Below are positions 58,990 through 64,000 of a stretch of 64,000 nt of DNA, one piece after another; position 1 is the stretch's first letter, and each line of letters opens with the position of its first letter. The notes under the pieces were generated by a model that saw nothing but the letters and a program-made list of their open reading frames with translations, was not told the DNA's origin and did no database searches. Both the position numbers and the translations under genes were made by a program. This DNA is from Alnus glutinosa (Eukaryota; Streptophyta; Magnoliopsida; Fagales; Betulaceae). The stretch lies in NCBI RefSeq assembly GCF_958979055.1, contig NC_084899.1, positions 3,781,001-3,845,000 of the forward strand. The letters run 5' to 3'.

Positions 58990-59407
58990 TCTTTCTATTT
59001 ATTTATACTAAAACGTAAATACTTGAGAACTTGTAGAGGCCATATATATATATATATATATATGAATGAGATGCACCGGCCGCCACCCACAGTTATGCTG
59101 TCTCTTTCATTCATATATTTATTTCGTGTCCAAACTCTCCGTGGAAGTGTACAGAATCCTTGAACATGTCATTAATTAACTTTAATTAAACCCAAATTTG
59201 GAGTTTTGTAGCTTTTTAGCCGACTTAATTGCATATATATATATATATATATATATACACGCCTGAATCATGGCCTATCCAACTCATTGACTTTCCGCCA
59301 CAATTTTAATGCCAACTAGTTACCACTTACCTCGAATAAGCACCTTCATCCTTGTGTTAACTGACTTGCACATAATCTTGCTAAACGGCGGCTCGATAGT
59401 GTGCTAT
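57536..59407. other. Gene-free, microsatellite-rich region
   Basis: AT microsatellites at about 58127-58150, 58952-58986, 59043-59064 and 59233-59259, poly-A/poly-T runs near 57920-57950 and 57996-58022, and otherwise unremarkable AT-rich sequence. No gene was recognised. Confidence 0.6.
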
Positions 59408-59929
59408 TAGGAGTGATAATTCGTGTTCACGTGTTGAGTTCGGGTCGTGTTGAGATATGGGTAAAAGACTATATAAGTCAATCCTAACCCGACTCATTTA
59501 ATTAAAACGGATCGGATCCTTCAACCATAACTTACTAATTTCGTGCTGAGTTCGTATCGGACTTGAGAGTTGTGTTAAGAATTGACAGTTCTAAATATCG
59601 CGCGCGTGTTGAGTTCGAATCGTATCGAGACATGAGTATAAGATTATATAGGTCACTCTATATATTGAGTTCAAAGGTTGTGTCCAAAATTGACAGCCCT
59701 TAATGTTACGTACCGGGTTTAGGTCATGATGTTAAAGTATGTGTATAAGATTATATAAGTCAACCTTAACCCGATTCATTTAATTAAACAGGTCAAATCC
59801 CTCAATTCTAACATAGGGTTAATAATTTTTGACACAACCCGTGAACTCAACACAAATTAAATTAAAGGATTAAAGTTGAAGAATCCTAAACTCTGCATGT
59901 GAACACAAGCTACCAATTTACCGCCCCTA
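59408..59929. repeat. Dispersed hAT-like repeat, larger copy
   Basis: Left end taggagtgataattcgtgtt; right end, read on the minus strand, taggggcggtaaattggtag then cttgtgttcacatg. The two ends are imperfect inverted repeats that share the TAGGNGNG start of hAT elements. The body repeats tcgtgttgag, tataagattatataagtca and aacccgactcatttaatta twice or more. No matching 8-bp flanks were found. Confidence 0.5.
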
Positions 59930-60713
59930 CTCTAACCCCAGCCCCCTAATTTCGTATAGATTCAGGAACCTTGTTAAAAATTGCCTGTCCTAGGTGGTAC
60001 CACTTTCGTTTGTTGATGCTCTTTTTCTTTTATTTGTTGTTTTTGTCGTGGGGATTTTGTACAATTTGCTCAAAAAAGAAAAATTTACGTCAGCTTAATT
60101 GACAGTTTGGCTCGTGGGCAGGTCGATAAGTTTAGAACCAAGTTTCACGCCGATGATGAGGCATGTGGTATATGTGAACTATGAAATGCCGTCAGCGCTT
60201 ATATATGCATGGTGCGTCTCGATCGCCGATAAACAGCTCAAACTGATAGAAGTAAGATGAATCTTTTAGCTTTGAATGATGTCAAGATGATTCTGCTTAC
60301 GGTTGTATTATTAACTTTGGAGGTGGAGGGATGATGTCAGATGGGTTTGGTTTCAGGTGCTATTACCAGTTACTACCCCGCCAGGAAAACGCATATATAC
60401 CAAGTCAGAGGCCAAGAGGTTTTTGTAATCTTCTTCACATTGTCATCACTACTGAATTTTCAAACTTTAAATAGTTGAATCAGGATATTAAACTGATTAA
60501 TTAAATTAGGACACTCGAGAACATCCTGTGAAAAATTCGACAAACCAGAAAGGATGACCTTTTGGGGGATATGAAGTATACTTTAAAAGCTCCCTCTCCA
60601 ACTAAACTAGACCTTCTCCACACACAAAAGTCTTTTGACATTCTCCACAGGAATATATATGCTTGCTGGAGAGCTTTAGAATTCTGGGAAAGTTTTGATT
60701 TTTCAATAAACCC
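59930..60713. promoter_or_regulatory. Upstream region of the ATL gene
   Basis: About 780 bp without coding signs before the RING-H2 gene. An atatatat run at about 60653 is too close to the ATG to serve as a convincing TATA box. No specific regulatory element is claimed. Confidence 0.4.
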
Positions 60714-61976
60714 ATGAATCGATTAAGCTTGCTGATCATCTTACTTCTCCATTTCATCTTCTTTCAAGTCAAAGCACAACCTTCCATGAACGAAGAAGAT
60801 GGGACTCAACAGAATTTTCAACCGAGTGTTGGTATTGTCATAGGAATCCTCTCCGTCATGTTTTCAGTAACGTTACTTCTTCTTGTCTATGCAAAATTCT
60901 GTCATAGGGCAGGGTCCGTTCATGGGGAAATTCCACAGAACTTTGCATTTATAAGATCAAGCTCTCGATTCTCCGGGATAGACAAGACGGTGATCGAATC
61001 GCTTCCTTTTTTTAGATTCTCTTCACTGAAGGGGTCGAAGGAAGGACTTGAATGCGCAGTCTGTTTATCCAAATTCGAAGATATTGAGATGCTGCGGCTG
61101 CTGCCCAAGTGCAAACATGCCTTTCACATTGCCTGCATCGACAGTTGGCTTGAAAAGCACTCGAGCTGTCCTATTTGTAGGCACAGGGTAAGCGCTGAGG
61201 ATCCAACCATTTTCACATACACAAACAGTATGAGATTGATGAACCAATCGGAGCTACAGAGAGAGGACTCCAACATGGGCCTCTTCGTTCAGAGAGAAGA
61301 AGATCATCATCATCATCGGGGGTCCTCAAGATTCAGTATTGGAAGCAGCTTTCGAAAAGCCGAAAAGGGTAATAATAATAATAAGGAAGAGATATTCTTA
61401 ATCCAAGATGAAGCAGAGGAGCATAAAGTCTTGCATAAGCACAAACACAAGATTGTTGTGTCTGACTTTGTTTTCAAGAACCGGTGGAGCAGTGTGAGTT
61501 CTTCCGACCTGATGTTCTTGAATTCAGAGATGCTTACTGCTGTGTCAAGCAACAGATTCTCTTCTTTGGATTCGAATACCGAGCAGTCCTCAACCTCAAG
61601 AGCTGTGGAAAATGAGCAGATTATAAAGATCAAGGAGGAGATGGAGATGAAGAGATCGTTCGAGAGCAAGGTTAGTACATTTCCAGGCCTTCCTTCTACA
61701 TCAGATTCCACATTGAATTTAAGCCAGACGACATCAAGTTATATGAGTCCGGGAGAGAGAAGATCAGTGTCAGAAATTACTGCTCTGTCAAGATATGAAC
61801 ATTCCGGTATGCAGAACAGAATTAGAGAGACTTCTTTGGTGGGAAACAATGTGAAAGAGGAAAGACTCAGGCGGATTTGGTTGCCGATTGCCAAAAGAAC
61901 AGTTCAATGGTATGCCAATAGAGATCACAGAAGGTCCCAACAGCCTCAGAAAACACAACAAGCATTAGATGTATAG
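60714..61976 (+). CDS. ATL42: ATL-family RING-H2 E3 ubiquitin ligase, 420 aa
   Basis: Intronless, as is usual for ATL genes. Signal peptide ~1-21 (MNRLSLLIILLLHFIFFQVK), one membrane helix ~39-60 (VGIVIGILSVMFSVTLLLLV), a GLD-type motif (SRFSGIDKTVIESLPFFRFS, ~84-103) and a canonical RING-H2: Cys114-x2-Cys117-x15-Cys133-x-His135-x2-His138-x2-Cys141-x10-Cys152-x2-Cys155, with the ATL hallmark Trp145 three residues after the sixth ligand and Pro153. The long C-terminal half is rich in Ser, His and Lys, with a final block RRIWLPIAKRTVQWYANRDH conserved in the ATL12/ATL42 group. ATL proteins are membrane-bound ubiquitin ligases often tied to defence or carbon/nitrogen responses; the target here is unknown. 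ATL42 is chosen over ATL12 because of the nearby NINJA gene. Confidence 0.85.
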   Translation: MNRLSLLIILLLHFIFFQVKAQPSMNEEDGTQQNFQPSVGIVIGILSVMFSVTLLLLVYAKFCHRAGSVHGEIPQNFAFIRSSSRFSGIDKTVIESLPFFRFSSLKGSKEGLECAVCLSKFEDIEMLRLLPKCKHAFHIACIDSWLEKHSSCPICRHRVSAEDPTIFTYTNSMRLMNQSELQREDSNMGLFVQREEDHHHHRGSSRFSIGSSFRKAEKGNNNNKEEIFLIQDEAEEHKVLHKHKHKIVVSDFVFKNRWSSVSSSDLMFLNSEMLTAVSSNRFSSLDSNTEQSSTSRAVENEQIIKIKEEMEMKRSFESKVSTFPGLPSTSDSTLNLSQTTSSYMSPGERRSVSEITALSRYEHSGMQNRIRETSLVGNNVKEERLRRIWLPIAKRTVQWYANRDHRRSQQPQKTQQALDV

Positions 61977-63185
61977 ATCAGATCGATACCTCTTCAAGTA
62001 TGTTTTTTTCTTTTGAAAAGTTCTTGAATTTCGCTGACATTTATTGAGATAGAAGTCAGCTAGAATTCATGGATACAGTATCATGTGGATTTTAGGTACT
62101 ACTTTTGAAAAAACAACAAAAATATGTAAGTTCAAGAGAAACAGATGCACCTTTCGTGTGTTTTTTTCTATGGTTGTCAATTTATGTTGTTTTAATCAAA
62201 TACTTTAATTCTTCTCGGCTACTCATGACAAGAAGATCTGTGACTGTAACACTTTTGATCAGATTTATAAATACCATCTTCTTAAGAAATAAGGAGATTT
62301 GCTTTCGTTTGGAGAAATTAATAAATTTCTCACATGATAACGAAAGCAACTTGGGCAAGAAGAAAGTGATTGCCACCCTGGTTCCATGAATCAAGCACGT
62401 TCATCTCTACGAGTATATTCTAACCAAAACACCCAACGAATCATATCCTAAATTTTTCTGATTTTAGCATGTTAAATTGATATTCTGTCCTTGATGCAGC
62501 ACGCGATTCTCATGCGCATTCATTTTTAAAGACAAGTGTCGGTTTATATTAAAAATGCACTTGAAAATCACATATTTAAAAGACATATATCAGTTTAATA
62601 AACTAAATAAGAGGAATTTCCTCCTATCCGGTTTGGAAGAAAACTTTATCCAAAACCCGAAAGCTATAATAGAACCGACCCCGAAAGCTCAACCTATTTC
62701 AAGAAACATTAGGCTAATTAGCATTGCCATAAATGGGTATTTGAAGAGACCATGCCCTTGAAACCATGGAGTACTTTAGGTGCAATCTCCATGGATTGGT
62801 TAGCATTTTGTTCTTTTGCTGATACCATCTTTTAGGGAAAGTAGAAACAATAAAGAAGATGATGTTTCTTAAGCATCCTTCTTGTTCCCCAAATTACTCA
62901 TGCTCGTGGGTTAAACAAGATGCACATACCCGGATTCTCGCAAACATGTGTGACTCTCACATCCAAATGTGGTTCACATAAACTATGCAAATTAACACAT
63001 GCTACATTTTGTTTCTTCCCCCAACTTTATTTTATTTTTTATTTTATTAGGAGTTCTTTTTTAGCTATTTAAAATAAATAGGTCCAGATTAGGTGGAATT
63101 TGAAATAATAATCATAAATCTAAACAAAATTAAAGTTCTGGAATGTCTCATCTTGCTTAATTTAAGCCAATCAACATACAACCAG
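61977..63185. other. Downstream flank of the ATL gene
   Basis: 3' UTR and AT-rich spacer. The 94- and 70-codon ORFs near 62105-62394 overlap on opposite strands and lack family features. No gene was recognised. Confidence 0.55.
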
Positions 63186-63833
63186 CTAGGAGTGTAAACG
63201 AGTTGAACTACTCGTGAGCTTACTCGAAATCGGCTCGACTAAACTCGACTCGTGCTCGAATCGATTATTAAATGAGCCATTCGTAAACATAAAATTAAGT
63301 TCGATTATTATACGATACAAATTCGTATAAACTCGGCTCGACTCGATTAATGTTTGTGAACCCTCTCATATAAGAATCAACTTGATTATTAAGGCTCGAC
63401 TCGTATATTATTATTTATATATATAGTAAATATTGTCAATATATATTAATTGTATATAGTTTGTTATTTATTTTTATTTTGTTTAAGTTATATAGTTTAT
63501 TTAACCTCCAATATAAATATATATTGGTTATATGTTATATCATGTAATATTAATTTTTAAATGAGCTCACCCCTCTTTTTTGTATGTTAAATAAACTATA
63601 TAACTTACAACAAACTCGGCCAAGCCAAGCTTAATTTTTAAAACTCGTCATGAACTCGACCTCTACTCGAGCTCACTTAGCCGAGCCGAACTTAATTTTT
63701 AAAACTCGTCATGAGCTCGAACTTGGCTCAAGATCATGATAAATGGGCTCGAGCTCGGCTTAGGTTCGTAATAAATTTAAATGAGCCGAGCTTGCGCATG
63801 CACTACTCGCTCTAGCTCGATTCATTCACAATC
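63186..63833. repeat. Dispersed ctcgagctcgg-type repeat with hAT-like ends
   Basis: Left end taggagtgtaaacgagttga; right end, read on the minus strand, taggattgtgaatgaatcga. The body is full of cgagctcg, ggctcgactcg and aactcgtcatga(g/a)ctcg words. Flanking 8-mers do not match, so the transposon class is a suggestion. Confidence 0.5.
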
Positions 63834-63884
63834 CTACTAGCAATTGAGGAAATCCTTTTCCTAGCCAAATTCATGGTTTTTTTA

Positions 63885-64000
63885 TAGGTAAGTATGGGGT
63901 AGTGATTAGGGGGAGGCCATTGACCGGCTCCCTCCCCTCCTTATATTAAAAAAAACCCTCTTTTAATCCAAAAGAATGAATAAAATAATATAAAAAACAA
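63885..64000. repeat. MITE with aatgattg/ggacggt-type end, partial
   Basis: ggtagtgattagggggaggc followed by cattgaccggctccctcccc and poly-A resembles the outer end of the copies at 43135 and 48585 (agtgattgg...gggacgg...accggc). The element is cut by the end of the window. Confidence 0.4.

Noticed and set aside
61313-61711. 132-codon minus-strand ORF opposite the ATL gene
   Set aside because: Antisense shadow of Ser/Lys-rich coding sequence.
63186-63833. Target-site duplication for the ctcgagctcgg repeat
   Set aside because: The flanking 8-mers (caaccagc and ctagcaat) do not match.
1-64000. CRISPR arrays, tRNA or rRNA genes
   Set aside because: No regularly spaced short repeats with unique spacers. 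The tggtatcagagc match is a retroelement primer site, and ggttcgaa words near 37432 lie in retroelement relics, not in cloverleaf sequences.

Overview
The window is nuclear DNA of a flowering plant, almost certainly a eudicot. It has AT-rich spacers, GT-AG introns, plant-specific gene families (exostosin-type GT47 enzymes, a PLS-class PPR protein, NINJA, an ATL RING-H2 ligase, the CRM-domain splicing factor CAF1) and many plant transposon relics. I cannot name the genus. No bacterial operon, CRISPR array, rRNA or tRNA gene was seen.

Layout. 1-4743 is the 3' part of a Ty3/gypsy-type LTR retrotransposon: a 121-bp tandem repeat array, a spliced antisense gene with a Transposase_28-like domain (minus strand, 565-3347), a polypurine tract and the 3' LTR (4110-4743). 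4744-12001 is gene-free and rich in repeats. 12002-17073 (minus) is a nine-exon alpha/beta hydrolase (499 aa). 19954-24070 and 27679-31098 (both minus) are two tandem GT47 exostosin-family glycosyltransferases with identical lengths for their last three coding exons; a solo LTR with perfect target duplications lies between them. 32120-35030 (plus) is CAF1, head to head with the second GT47 gene. 35199-38294 (minus) is an STP14-like hexose transporter. 38295-43531 is repeat-rich. 43532-45871 (minus) is an intronless PPR gene. 45872-50680 holds several MITEs, including a 751-bp hAT-type element with a perfect 8-bp target duplication. 52074-54225 (plus) is NINJA, preceded by a 56-codon upstream ORF. 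54226-60713 is gene-free, with AT microsatellites and a 53-bp-arm hairpin. 60714-61976 (plus) is an intronless ATL-type RING-H2 ubiquitin ligase.

The genes are ordinary nuclear genes rather than one pathway: wall or Golgi glycosylation (GT47 pair), chloroplast intron splicing (CAF1), sugar uptake (STP14-like), organelle RNA processing (PPR), jasmonate repression (NINJA) and ubiquitin ligation (ATL). CAF1, NINJA and ATL12/ATL42 relatives also sit close together on Arabidopsis chromosomes 2 and 4, so this is probably a conserved ancestral block. Exon boundaries were read by eye from GT/AG sites; every joined CDS stays in frame and has a length divisible by three. No homology search was run.
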